From: Lachnospiraceae bacterium
Lineage (GTDB): Bacteria; Bacillota; Clostridia; Lachnospirales; Lachnospiraceae
Length of the DNA stretch: 63,341 nt
NCBI GenBank assembly: GCA_017621975.1
Contig: JAGARW010000043.1
Span: forward strand, 1-63,341
Reading direction: 5' to 3'
Positions 16,046 through 23,414 of this stretch are shown in pieces. The notes beneath the pieces were generated by a model. It had not been told where the DNA came from. It ran no database searches and saw only the letters and a program-made list of their open reading frames with translations. Each line of letters begins with the position of its first letter. Position 1 is the first letter of the stretch. The position numbers and the translations under genes are program-made.

Positions 16046-16063
16046 AATGCACCGGGTGCACTT
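16045..16063. promoter_or_regulatory. 19-bp palindromic operator, site 7
   Basis: AAATGCACCGGGTGCACTT between parA and parB, starting at the last base of the parA stop codon. Central base G here, so the central S of the consensus varies between copies. Confidence 0.85.
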
Positions 16064-16089
16064 CAGCAATGATGAAAGGAAATAAAGCT

Positions 16090-17226
16090 ATGGCAAAACA
16101 AAAATTTAATATACTGAATCATCTTGGCAACGGAGATAATACCTCTGTCCCGCCTGCTGCAAAGGAGGAAGAAACGTCTTCCCTTGTTTCCTCCATGCTT
16201 GAGAAACTGGAAACACCGAAAGTCTCAAGCCCTCTGGATTGTTATAAAATCATTCCGCGAAACAAAGTTCGCGGCAACAAGAAAAATGATTATCCGATCA
16301 TAGAAATAGAATCATTAAAAGAAAGCATCCTGCAATTCGGATTAATACAGGATATTGTCGTCTCTTATATAACTGATGAAGATATGTATGTAATAGAAGC
16401 CGGTCACCGGCGCCGTATCGCGATCGATGAGTTAATAAAAGAATTTACGTCTGACAACGCAGCTGATCCTGCGCGTTATGCTTTATACAAAAAGAATATC
16501 GAAAAATACGAACGCGGCTATGTATGCAAAATATCCGATACAATATCTGAAAACGACAGATATGACGCCGACAATGAAGAGGATTTATCCTCGCTTCCTG
16601 AATCCGCCATTGACAGTGAAATCCGTCTTATTCTCGCAAATAATGAAGTACGCAGCGAAGACGTCCGGGTAAAAGCAAAAAATGTACAGCGGCTTGCGAA
16701 ATTATATGCGCGTAAAAATCTGGAACTGCCAAAAGACCGGAAAATCAATATCAATCAACAGATCGGAAAAGACGTAAACCTCAAAGAAAGGCAAGTCGCT
16801 TATTACAAAAACATAGACGGATTGATCCCGGAGTTGCAGGAAGAATTTTACCAAAAACATATATCGTTAAAAGAAGGCTCCTGCATTGCAAAACTATCGG
16901 CAGAGGATCAGGAAGAGATTCTTGCTTTGATAAAGGAAAATGCTTCTAAAGAGAAACTGAATCAAACCATTACCGCATTGAAGAAAAAGCTCAGCGATCT
17001 GGAGCAGCCGGATATAGGCTCTTCTGCTTCCGCTAAACTATTAAAAGCGGACATGAAACTGAAATCGTCTTTAGAACAGACGTCACAAAGTATCCATATT
17101 CTTCTGAAAACGATAGCCGCTTACCGGAAATTAAACGCAACAGACGACGATATTGCAAATCTAAAAATCAGCTCGGAAGCCGACATCCAGAAAAGCAAAC
17201 AAATACTGATCGAGCTGCTGTCATAA
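16090..17226 (+). CDS. parB: ParB-type partition/regulatory protein
   Basis: 378 residues from ATG 16090 (AAAGGAAATAAAGCT before it). Residues about 50 to 130 are a ParB/sulfiredoxin-like domain with DYPIIEIESLKESILQFGLI and the GHRRRIAIDEL box (ParB box II, the CTP-binding motif GERRxRA region). A helix-turn-helix region follows (INQQIGKDVNLKERQVAYYK) and a helical C-terminus for dimerisation. The protein should bind a parS-like site; the 19-bp palindromes before, inside and after this operon are the obvious candidates. KorB of plasmid RK2 is the precedent for a ParB that also represses transfer genes. Confidence 0.88.
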   Translation: MAKQKFNILNHLGNGDNTSVPPAAKEEETSSLVSSMLEKLETPKVSSPLDCYKIIPRNKVRGNKKNDYPIIEIESLKESILQFGLIQDIVVSYITDEDMYVIEAGHRRRIAIDELIKEFTSDNAADPARYALYKKNIEKYERGYVCKISDTISENDRYDADNEEDLSSLPESAIDSEIRLILANNEVRSEDVRVKAKNVQRLAKLYARKNLELPKDRKININQQIGKDVNLKERQVAYYKNIDGLIPELQEEFYQKHISLKEGSCIAKLSAEDQEEILALIKENASKEKLNQTITALKKKLSDLEQPDIGSSASAKLLKADMKLKSSLEQTSQSIHILLKTIAAYRKLNATDDDIANLKISSEADIQKSKQILIELLS

Positions 17227-17228
17227 TG

Positions 17229-17247
17229 AAGTGCACCCGGTGCACTT
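17229..17247. promoter_or_regulatory. 19-bp palindromic operator, site 8
   Basis: AAGTGCACCCGGTGCACTT, identical to site 4. It starts 3 bases after the parB stop codon and precedes the small Cys-rich gene. Confidence 0.9.
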
Positions 17248-17274
17248 CACCTGATGAAAAGGAGACAAATAAAA

Positions 17275-17430
17275 ATGAATGAGATTAAAATCACATGTAC
17301 CACTGAACAGGCTTTCAATATTTACGAAAAGAAATGCCTGAATGGAAACGAATGCGGAGGCAAAACAGATTGCGAGCATTGCGAATATTGTCCTGAAAAC
17401 ATAGAATTTGAGATGACAGACGGGAATTAA
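17275..17430 (+). CDS. Cys-rich mini-protein (51 aa)
   Basis: Short gene with AAGGAGACAAATAAA before ATG 17275. The product has six Cys, with CLNGNECGGKTDCEHCEYC in the centre (C-x5-C-x6-C-x2-C-x2-C spacing), and ends EFEMTDGN. It looks like a small zinc or iron-sulphur protein. It is third in the parA-parB transcript, preceded by operator site 8. Function unknown; it might be a small regulator or a redox/metal knuckle. Confidence 0.6.
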   Translation: MNEIKITCTTEQAFNIYEKKCLNGNECGGKTDCEHCEYCPENIEFEMTDGN

Positions 17431-17520
17431 TTTTCTTTGCCGGAATGTACCAATCTTTTACAAACTTTGATATAATGATTGTAAATTACAATATTTTTCA
17501 AATGAAAGGGAATGAAACTT

Positions 17521-18099
17521 ATGAAAAAATATTTAGTAGCAATATTATTAATTGCTCTTTTTGCAACAGGCTGCGGCAAAAAAGAAACAGAAGAAACCTC
17601 TGCTGAAACAGTCCCCGTCGAAACAGAAACGGAAGCAGCGGAAGAAACGATACCCGAGGAAGTCAGCGAAACAGAGCCCGAATGGAAAAAGCCTGCTTTC
17701 ACACAGGAAGAGTTAGACGAATGGGATGAAGAAGATTTTGAAGATGAACCCGAACCGGAGACGGCAGAGCAGGCGGAAGGAGCCGCTTTAAAAGCGGAAC
17801 TGGAAGAAAAATACGGTTTCGAAGTCAGAAATTTGGAACAGGTTACGTTTTTGACATATCTGGATTATGAAGAGCTGTTCAAAAGTCTTAAAGGGACTCT
17901 CTATCAATTTGGATGCCCAAATGCAACATATATTGAATTTGTAATAAATTCAACACAATTAACAGATGATGGCGGAAGATGCGCAATTTTGATTGATGGT
18001 TATGAATTAGAAAATAATGAAACTGTTTATTTATCATACCGCAACGGGAACTGGAATACATACAGCGAATCTACCACTACAATAAATCCCATTAGCTGA
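17521..18099 (+). CDS. Acidic lipoprotein of unknown function
   Basis: 192 residues from ATG 17521 (AAAGGGAATGAAACTT before it). Signal MKKYLVAILLIALFATGC gives a lipobox with Cys18. A long Glu/Thr-rich linker (to about residue 95) is followed by a small globular part (KYGFEVRNLEQVTFLTYL onwards). It would sit on the outer face of the membrane. In conjugative elements such lipoproteins can act in surface exclusion or as mating aids, but no family is recognised. Its stop overlaps operator site 9. Confidence 0.65.
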   Translation: MKKYLVAILLIALFATGCGKKETEETSAETVPVETETEAAEETIPEEVSETEPEWKKPAFTQEELDEWDEEDFEDEPEPETAEQAEGAALKAELEEKYGFEVRNLEQVTFLTYLDYEELFKSLKGTLYQFGCPNATYIEFVINSTQLTDDGGRCAILIDGYELENNETVYLSYRNGNWNTYSESTTTINPIS

Positions 18100-18117
18100 A
18101 GTGCACCGAGTGCACTT
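18099..18117. promoter_or_regulatory. 19-bp palindromic operator, site 9
   Basis: AAGTGCACCGAGTGCACTT, starting at the last base of the lipoprotein stop codon, 46 bases before the DUF2726 gene. It is the last copy found on the right. Confidence 0.85.
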
Positions 18118-18162
18118 CAGTTGTTATCTATATAAATTTGCTTAGGATTAGGGGAAATTTCT

Positions 18163-18870
18163 ATGTTAAATACTATGCTTTATATTTCAATCCTTTTTTT
18201 GTGCTTTATATTGATCTGTTTTTTGTCAATTATTCTTATCTATAAGGAAATTAAGTCAAAGGAATTTAAAAAGCAACAAGCTGAATATAAAAAACACGAT
18301 GTCTACATTCAGAACCACATCCTTGAAAATCCTACACAATATTATTCGTTAAAAATATCTGAAGGTAAAGAATCCTGCATGAATGAAAATGAATCACGAA
18401 TATTTTATTATATTAATTGTGCTTTGGATGAATTTTTTCCGGATAAAAAATCCCGGGATAATTATATTTGTTTTCCCCAGGTTAGTTTACATGCTCTCTT
18501 TCGTATCAATAAGGGAAACGATGCATCTTCATATAATATTGCCAGAAAAAATTTAATTGCAAAAAATATCGATTTTATCATTTGTAATAAATATTATAGA
18601 GACGGCTACTATTACTATAAACCGATCATATTGATTGAGATAGATGGACCTTCTCATTATTTTCCTATCTATGGAGAAAAAGCACTTAATGAACAATTGG
18701 AAAGTGACCGTTTTAAAAATCGTCTTGCACAGTCTTTTCAGATTCCTATGATACGTTACTCTATTTGCCGTAAGAGACAAGATGGCAAACCAATAGCAAA
18801 AGTAACGATAGAGGATCGTCTCGGAATCAAGCAAATGCTTACAAAATACTTGGCGCCTGAATATCTTTAA
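18163..18870 (+). CDS. DUF2726 domain protein with N-terminal membrane anchor
   Basis: 235 residues. One N-terminal membrane span (residues 5 to 27), then residues about 70 to 215 with the DUF2726 pattern: FPQVSLHALFRI, the NIARKNLIAKNIDFIICNK box, IILIEIDGPSHY and a final IPMIRYSI. DUF2726 is thought to have a restriction-endonuclease-like (PD-(D/E)xK) core; DFIIC and IEIDGPSH would supply the acidic residues. It may act on DNA during entry or maintenance at the membrane. It closes the plus-strand run and is followed by a terminator. Confidence 0.7.
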   Translation: MLNTMLYISILFLCFILICFLSIILIYKEIKSKEFKKQQAEYKKHDVYIQNHILENPTQYYSLKISEGKESCMNENESRIFYYINCALDEFFPDKKSRDNYICFPQVSLHALFRINKGNDASSYNIARKNLIAKNIDFIICNKYYRDGYYYYKPIILIEIDGPSHYFPIYGEKALNEQLESDRFKNRLAQSFQIPMIRYSICRKRQDGKPIAKVTIEDRLGIKQMLTKYLAPEYL

Positions 18871-18915
18871 GCAAATTTCTTATTGTAAATTATAAAATAA
18901 TGTTGTAAGATGAAA

Positions 18916-18949
18916 AAGATAAGACAGAATGTTTATTCTGCCTTATCTT
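18916..18949. terminator. Bidirectional terminator between DUF2726 and Fic genes
   Basis: Stem AAGATAAGACAGAAT/ATTCTGCCTTATCTT (15 bases, one A-C mismatch on plus, a G-U pair on minus) with loop GTTT, followed by T runs on both strands. The genes on either side converge on it. Confidence 0.85.
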
Positions 18950-18971
18950 TTTTGGTGCTTAATTTACAATA

Positions 18972-19745
18972 TCATATTTCCAGAAAATTGTCCAACTCTA
19001 TTTGAGGTGCTCTCTTAATCTGCCATGTCTCTTCCATAGCACTCTTCATGTACTCCGTAAATTCTTCAATACTTCCCGTACTGTCATAAATGCCAAGTGC
19101 TTTATAATACTGATCCTTCGTTTCCTGATACACAGTAACAGGCGGATAGTCATGCGTCATCAGAAAATAATTCATAAGAGTACGTCCTACTCTGCCGTTC
19201 CCATCTGCAAATGCATGAATATTTTCAAACTTGCAGTGGAGATATGCCGCAGCCTTCAGAATATTATCACCTTTGTCTGGAATATCCTGCATTTCCTCGC
19301 AAAGCTCCCGGATTTCTCCTGCCACTTCTTCAGGCAACGCTCCCTGATCGTTTCCTACTACATAATCATGTTTTTTATATTCTCCCGGTCGTTCTCCCCG
19401 GCTCCATCTCCGCTCGTCATAAGTACCGCTCATAAGCTGCTTATGAATCGATCTGATCAATTCCTCTGTAATCGGCTCTTTATTCACTATTTTTCTCTTC
19501 AGATATTCATAGCAGTCCTTTTGATTTTTAATTTCAAAAACCGTTCGCAAATCTCCGGTGAAATTAACCAATTTCCCATTTTCAAACACTTCCCTTGTAG
19601 TATGGTAAGTGATCTCCGGATTTTCGATTGCCCCGGAATGATATGCAAATACAATCCTGAAATTTTCCAGCGCGGCATCCAGTTCTTCCACTGTATTGAT
19701 TGTTTTTGACTGCCACTTTTTTATAATATCCCGATAATGATCCAT
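18972..19745 (-). CDS. Fic-domain protein (AMPylase type) with built-in inhibitory motif
   Basis: 257 residues from ATG 19745 (GGAGAATTT before it). Fic core HAFADGNGRVGR at residues 177 to 188 has the catalytic His and the anion-binding loop. The N-terminal helix carries SGAIEN (residues 37 to 42), which fits the [ST]xxxE[GN] self-inhibition motif of class II Fic enzymes. It probably transfers AMP to a protein target, with activity held in check. It is a lone gene in the cargo part of the element. Stand-alone Fic proteins of this type may be toxins or regulators; the target is unknown. Confidence 0.85.
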   Translation of the reverse strand: MDHYRDIIKKWQSKTINTVEELDAALENFRIVFAYHSGAIENPEITYHTTREVFENGKLVNFTGDLRTVFEIKNQKDCYEYLKRKIVNKEPITEELIRSIHKQLMSGTYDERRWSRGERPGEYKKHDYVVGNDQGALPEEVAGEIRELCEEMQDIPDKGDNILKAAAYLHCKFENIHAFADGNGRVGRTLMNYFLMTHDYPPVTVYQETKDQYYKALGIYDSTGSIEEFTEYMKSAMEETWQIKRAPQIELDNFLEI

Positions 19746-19859
19746 AAATTCTCCATGACCGCTTTTCAATGGTTACATATTCTGATCTGATTCAGTTTTG
19801 TATACTGATTGTTGCCCTTGTCAGTCTTTGCTATAAGATTTTCAAGGATAAACGAAAAT

Positions 19860-19890
19860 AGCCGCCAACTACTCGCAATAGTTGACGGCT
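19860..19890 (-). terminator. Hairpin upstream of the Fic gene, terminator-like
   Basis: AGCCGCCAACTA/TAGTTGACGGCT with a 7-base loop; on the minus strand it is followed by ATTTTCG. May insulate the Fic gene from transcription coming from the rep side. Confidence 0.5.
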
Positions 19891-20068
19891 GTTGCTTTGT
19901 AACACGCTAATGTTATTGTAGGGTAGCCGCTTCTATGGTTTTCCCTCTTTCTATCCTAAATATAGCACATCCCATCTGTCATTTCAAGCGTTTTCCACGC
20001 CTTTCTGCGCCCTTTCATACTACGCCGATTTACCACAATCATCCCTTTTTCTTGTCTATGCTTTTCTC

Positions 20069-20138
20069 ATATCCAGCGTTAAGGCCCCGACCGCGGGAAC
20101 CCATGGGGCGGCGGGCGGCGGGGCCAGCGTCCGCTGCC
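20069..20138 (-). repeat. 70-bp GC-rich repeat, copy B (inverted partner of 13166 to 13235)
   Basis: Reverse complement reads GGCAGCGGACGCTGG... and ends CTTAACGCTGGATAT, differing from copy A at five positions. The two copies face each other across 6.9 kb holding relB, the par operon, DUF2726 and fic. Confidence 0.85.
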
Positions 20139-20386
20139 ATAATCTAAAAGAAATAAGAATGCTTGTCTTTATAACGAGTGAAACTTGCTTTATGCTGCGC
20201 CGCGCGCAGATGTAATATATTACTTTGTAATATGCATGCATGAAAGCGATATAAAGAGAAGAAAAAATATATTCCAGCTCATTTTACCTGAAAGTGCCCG
20301 TATTTCCTACGTTTCCGAACTTGTCCGCGCGCGCATTTTTGGAACGGATTCCTTCGTTTTTAACGCTGTTTTTGGAATATCTTTAT

Positions 20387-20484
20387 TTTTTATGCCGCAT
20401 AAATGGAATGCACTGGATTTTTATGCCACAAAATTAGAATACTCTTTCTCGCCCGGAATCCGTTTTATGCCGCAAAATTAGAAT
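20387..20484 (+). repeat. Three direct repeats of about 22 to 23 bp
   Basis: Copies end at 20409, 20440 and 20484. The core is TTTTATGCCGCAAAATTAGA followed by AT; copy 2 has CCACA and copy 1 has CATAAATGG in the middle. Spacings are 31 and 44 bases. They lie downstream of rep and could be iterons, a centromere-like array or binding sites of a regulator. Confidence 0.65.
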
Positions 20485-20612
20485 GGATTCCCCATCCCGC
20501 GGCAAAAAAATAGATCCAGCGCTATGCCGGACCTTACGAATCATCCTGTTTCCCTTAAAAATATCGTTTTTCCATATCCTAATTTCTATTTTCCCCAAAT
20601 TCTCCGTACGCC

Positions 20613-20634
20613 AAAAAGCCCTATTGTAAGGGCT
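20613..20634 (-). terminator. rep terminator
   Basis: On the minus strand AGCCCT-TACAAT-AGGGCT followed by TTTTTGG, 13 bases after the rep stop codon. Confidence 0.7.
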
Positions 20635-20646
20635 GTATTGTAAACA

Positions 20647-21531
20647 TTATACTAATGCTCCGGCCGGGAGCCGTTCCAGAAACAGCTTATGTAACAGCTT
20701 TTGGTTGATCTTCCGCTTCTTCCATTTGCGCGGATCGGCGTCGCCATTCGCCAAAAGTAAATGCGCTTTAATTGCTTCGGTAAAGTATATCTCTATGTCG
20801 TCTTTTATTGTGTAGTAGTATTGCTTAACGAGCTCTGCGACCGCTTTATATGCTTTCTGAGGCTCCTGCAGGCGGAACCGGCGGCAGAGTGATCCTGCCG
20901 TCTGTTTTACGTACTCTGAACGATCTGTAACGGCGTCATTCTGGCGGTATACCTTTTTATGCAGCGGATTGATCCAATACTCGCGCTTTTTGATCCCGAT
21001 CGAGAAGAACTTTTTGATTCCGGTCAGATAATTCTGCAGCGCGCGCTTTTTTACCCCGAAGAGCTTTGTATATTTTTCGAAAAATTTCTCTGTGCCGATA
21101 TGGTAATTCGGGCTGCCGGCGCCGGCGATCTTAATATAAAGCATCGCCATGAGCTTCTCGTTCGCTTTCATGGCAAAGAATTCCTGGCTGTAAAATATCT
21201 GGAAGCCTGTATTCAGATAATTGTCCGCAGCGTGCCCCTGCCGCAGCTCCTGATTGGAAAAATCGTTATTTAAAATCCTGATGTCCCAGTCCCCGCGGTA
21301 CAGCTCATCCTTTGTAACGGATATGATCCCCTTGCGTTCCAGGCCACGCATCGCATTGTAAAATGTCTGGAATGATATGTGCAGACCTTCCGCCGCGTCC
21401 TTATAATAAACTCCCCGTACGTACCCTGCGTCGTTCTGACGATGGGAAAGCCAGATCAGGAAATCGACTTCCGCGCCGGTAGCGCGCATCTCTATTAACT
21501 TATCGATGATCTTTGCTTTCAGCTTTCTCAT
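20647..21531 (-). CDS. Rep-like winged-helix replication protein (putative)
   Basis: 294 residues. Residues 10 to 85 look like a winged helix: EVDFLIWLSHRQNDAGYVRG, GLHISFQTFYNAMRGLERKG, IISVTKDELYRGDWDIRI. A second alpha-rich part follows (FFAMKANEKLMAMLYIKIAG, then the basic run FGVKKRALQNYLTGIKKFF). This two-domain, basic architecture fits plasmid initiators. Upstream lies a 12-bp iteron-like array (21635 to 21708), and a terminator follows. A hairpin TTCCTC-T7-GAGGAA near 21549 to 21567 lies in its leader. A transcriptional regulator is the alternative; the array and the par genes favour a replication role. Confidence 0.6.
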   Translation of the reverse strand: MRKLKAKIIDKLIEMRATGAEVDFLIWLSHRQNDAGYVRGVYYKDAAEGLHISFQTFYNAMRGLERKGIISVTKDELYRGDWDIRILNNDFSNQELRQGHAADNYLNTGFQIFYSQEFFAMKANEKLMAMLYIKIAGAGSPNYHIGTEKFFEKYTKLFGVKKRALQNYLTGIKKFFSIGIKKREYWINPLHKKVYRQNDAVTDRSEYVKQTAGSLCRRFRLQEPQKAYKAVAELVKQYYYTIKDDIEIYFTEAIKAHLLLANGDADPRKWKKRKINQKLLHKLFLERLPAGALV

Positions 21532-21601
21532 AATTTATCCGTGTTTTTCCTCAAAAAAAGAGGAACCTTTCATGAAATTTCAAAAGAATCCTCTAAACAT
21601 A

Positions 21602-21630
21602 TTGACATTTTATTTTGTTCAAAATAAAAT
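21602..21630 (+). promoter_or_regulatory. Strong plus-strand promoter with overlapping operator
   Basis: TTGACA, 17-base spacer, TAAAAT. A perfect inverted repeat ATTTTATTTTG-TT-CAAAATAAAAT (21607 to 21630) covers the spacer and -10 box, a clear repressor-site layout. It fires away from rep, across the iterons. Confidence 0.7.
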
Positions 21631-21634
21631 ATAA

Positions 21635-21708
21635 ATACGTTTAGATATACGTTTAAATATACACTTAGATGTACGCTTAAATGTAGATAGGTGTAGATAC
21701 GTTTAGAG
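21635..21708. repeat. Iteron-like array of 12-bp units
   Basis: Four tandem units at 21635, 21647, 21659 and 21671 (ATACGTTTAGAT, ATACGTTTAAAT, ATACACTTAGAT, GTACGCTTAAAT), a 14-base gap, then ATACGTTTAGAG at 21697. They lie about 100 bases upstream of the rep start. Candidate initiator-binding iterons of a theta-type origin. Confidence 0.7.
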
Positions 21709-21786
21709 AGTCTAACGTCGTTCATCAAGACTCTGCCAAAGTTTGATGAACAAGAATTTTAGCTTCGCATATGCGGGGCTTTTTTC
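21637..21786 (+). ncRNA. Candidate 150-base RNA from the rep upstream region
   Basis: Bounded by the 21602 to 21630 promoter and the terminator at 21761 to 21786. It crosses the iterons and includes a long hairpin GTTCATCAA (21720 to 21728)/TTGATGAAC (21743 to 21751). No reading frame with a good ribosome site fits inside. It may control copy number or be a by-product of an activating transcript at the origin. Inferred from signals only. Confidence 0.45.
21761..21786 (+). terminator. Terminator after the rep-upstream transcript
   Basis: AGCTTCGCATATGCGGGGCT hairpin (CGC/GCG and AGC/GCT pairs with G-U closing) followed by TTTTTTC. A short gap without genes continues to 21975. Confidence 0.65.
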
Positions 21787-21975
21787 TTTTTTTCTTATGA
21801 TTCTGATTCTTGCGCCCGCTCTTAAACAGGCGTATAATATCCGTAGCGTCAGTTCCGGGAGGAGTGCGGTTTGCCCGTATCGTCAGTGTCTAGGTTCAAA
21901 CATCAGATTATCCCGTAGAACACTTGGCGGCTGACGCTTTTTACTGACAAACGCTTCCCGCATATCATTTCCCGT

Positions 21976-22515
21976 TCACAGCGCTATTTCACCCTGCATA
22001 ACCATTTCCTGATACTGAAATTCCGTAACAATATCATTCACCATCTTTTGTTCTTCTGGAAAATACTCATATTCCTGCTCCTGAAAAATCCTGTAAATAT
22101 CTCCTATTTCATGCCTTATTTTAAATACCTGATCCAACCGGAATATCTTTTCGACCACTTCCTGATTCGCTGCATAACCCTCATGACGGATCATATCCGC
22201 GATCCTTTCGTATTCGCTATGAGGAATGACACTTGAAAACATCTCCCGGAAACTTTGCAGCGATCTCAATGCATCGTCCATCAATACTTTTCCCTGCTCC
22301 AACTGCTTCAGCTCATCCCATCTTGCAGCGATCTGCTTGTCCAATTCCTGAATCGTCCTTTTTTTCTGATTTTCATACTCCATAAAATACAGAACCATAT
22401 TTTCAAATTTCTGATTAAAGCCCTCTCCCTCAAAGGCTTGTACATATTCATATACTTTGTCCGTCATCCGGACAGACTTTAAATTGCATTTCAAATCTCC
22501 GGTGTAGCTTCCCAT
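21976..22515 (-). CDS. Hypothetical helical protein with RHH-like start (179 aa)
   Basis: ATG 22515 follows ACAAGGAGACAGAG. Residues 5 to 45 (LKCNLKSVRMTDKVYEYVQA, then FEGEGFNQKFENMVLYFME) could be a ribbon-helix-helix unit, followed by a coiled coil (KKRTIQELDKQIAARWDELK, then QLEQGKVLMDDAL) and an acidic helical tail. It is the last gene of the element before the chromosome junction. Such proteins in mobile elements may bind oriT or a centromere; no family is known to me. A terminator-type hairpin lies immediately upstream of its ribosome site. Confidence 0.5.
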   Translation of the reverse strand: MGSYTGDLKCNLKSVRMTDKVYEYVQAFEGEGFNQKFENMVLYFMEYENQKKRTIQELDKQIAARWDELKQLEQGKVLMDDALRSLQSFREMFSSVIPHSEYERIADMIRHEGYAANQEVVEKIFRLDQVFKIRHEIGDIYRIFQEQEYEYFPEEQKMVNDIVTEFQYQEMVMQGEIAL

Positions 22516-22532
22516 CTCTGTCTCCTTGTACC

Positions 22533-22558
22533 AAAAAAGACGCCTGCAAAGACGTCTT
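22533..22558 (-). terminator. Terminator or attenuator before the 21976 to 22515 gene
   Basis: On the minus strand AAGACG-10-base loop-CGTCTT followed by TTTTTT, only about 18 bases before the start codon. It would block transcription entering from the chromosome side or act as an attenuator. Confidence 0.6.
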
Positions 22559-22604
22559 CAGAAGAATATGAATATAGTTTGTTTCTGTACTTTTTATTGT
22601 GTTA

Positions 22605-23413
22605 ATGAAAGTACCTCATTCGGCGCCGACAAAACAATGACCGCCGTCCTCTCCGGCGAAGCGGACATCGGCTTTATGGGCTCCGAGGCTTCTATCTACA
22701 CATATCTGGGCGGCACCGACGACCCCGTCGTCAATTTCGCCCAACTAACGCAGCGCGCGGGCAACTTCCTCGTATCGCGCGAACCTGTCGACGACTTTTC
22801 ATGGGAAATGCTGAAAGGAAAAGATGTTCTCGGCGGACGCGCAGGCGGTATGCCGGAAATGGTATTTGAATATATTCTGAAAAAACATAACGTCGACCCG
22901 AAAGCCGACGTTTCGATCGATCAGAGCATTGATTTCGGTTCTACAGCCGCCGCATTTTCCGGCGGACAGGGAGATTTCACCGTAGAATTCGAACCGCATG
23001 CGACCGCTCTGGAAGCGAAAGGCGACGGCTATGTTGTCGCTTCCCTCGGAACAGATTCCGGTTATGTTCCCTATACCGCCTTTTCCGCCAAGAGCAGCTA
23101 TATCAAAGAAAATCCTGAAGTGCTGCAGGCGTTTACAAATGCGCTTCAAAAAGGCATGGATTATGTAAACAGCCACAGTCCGGAAGAAATTGCGAAAGTG
23201 ATACAGCCGCAGTTTGAAGAAACCGACCTTCAGACGATCACTACGATCGTTACGCGTTACGCGGAGCAGGACACATGGGCGGACGACCTCGTTTTCCATG
23301 AGGACGCCTTTACGCTGCTGCAAAACATCCTGGAGGAAGCAGGCGAACTCGAAAGCCGCGTTCCTTATGAAGACCTTGTTACGACACAATTTGCAGAAAA
23401 CGCCGCAAAATAA
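22605..23413 (+). pseudogene. 3' fragment of an NMT1/SsuA-type ABC substrate-binding protein
   Basis: From about FGADKTMTAVLSGEADIGF to the stop, this is the body of a substrate-binding protein of the NMT1/THI5/SsuA group (motifs GFMGSEASIY, GKDVLGGRAGGMPEMVFEYI, PYTAFSAKSSYIKENPEVLQ, AFTNALQKGMDYV). About 85 to 95 N-terminal residues, including the lipoprotein signal, are missing; the frame upstream of about 22605 reads into unrelated element DNA. It therefore cannot be exported. The gene was probably cut by integration of the element. Codon use matches the chromosomal side. Confidence 0.85.
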
Positions 23414-23414
23414 A

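Larger units (their letters stand above)
19746..20646. other. Non-coding stretch with hairpin, GC-rich repeat copy B and 23-bp direct repeats
   Basis: No convincing gene in 900 bases. In order: a strong hairpin (19860 to 19890), the 70-bp GC-rich copy B (20069 to 20138), three 22 to 23-bp direct repeats (20387 to 20484) and the rep terminator (20613 to 20634). The density of repeats suggests a replication or segregation region. Confidence 0.6.

Noticed and set aside
6390-18117. Palindromes as intrinsic terminators
   Set aside because: They lack T runs, occur inside operons and inside the parA coding region, and keep both arms; a protein-binding site is more likely.
20185-20481. 98-residue plus-strand frame in the non-coding region before rep
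   Set aside because: No ribosome binding site, the frame runs through the 22 to 23-bp direct repeats, and the protein has no domain-like pattern.
21635-21708. CRISPR array
   Set aside because: Units are only 12 bases, tandem and without spacers, and no cas genes are present; an iteron array fits better.
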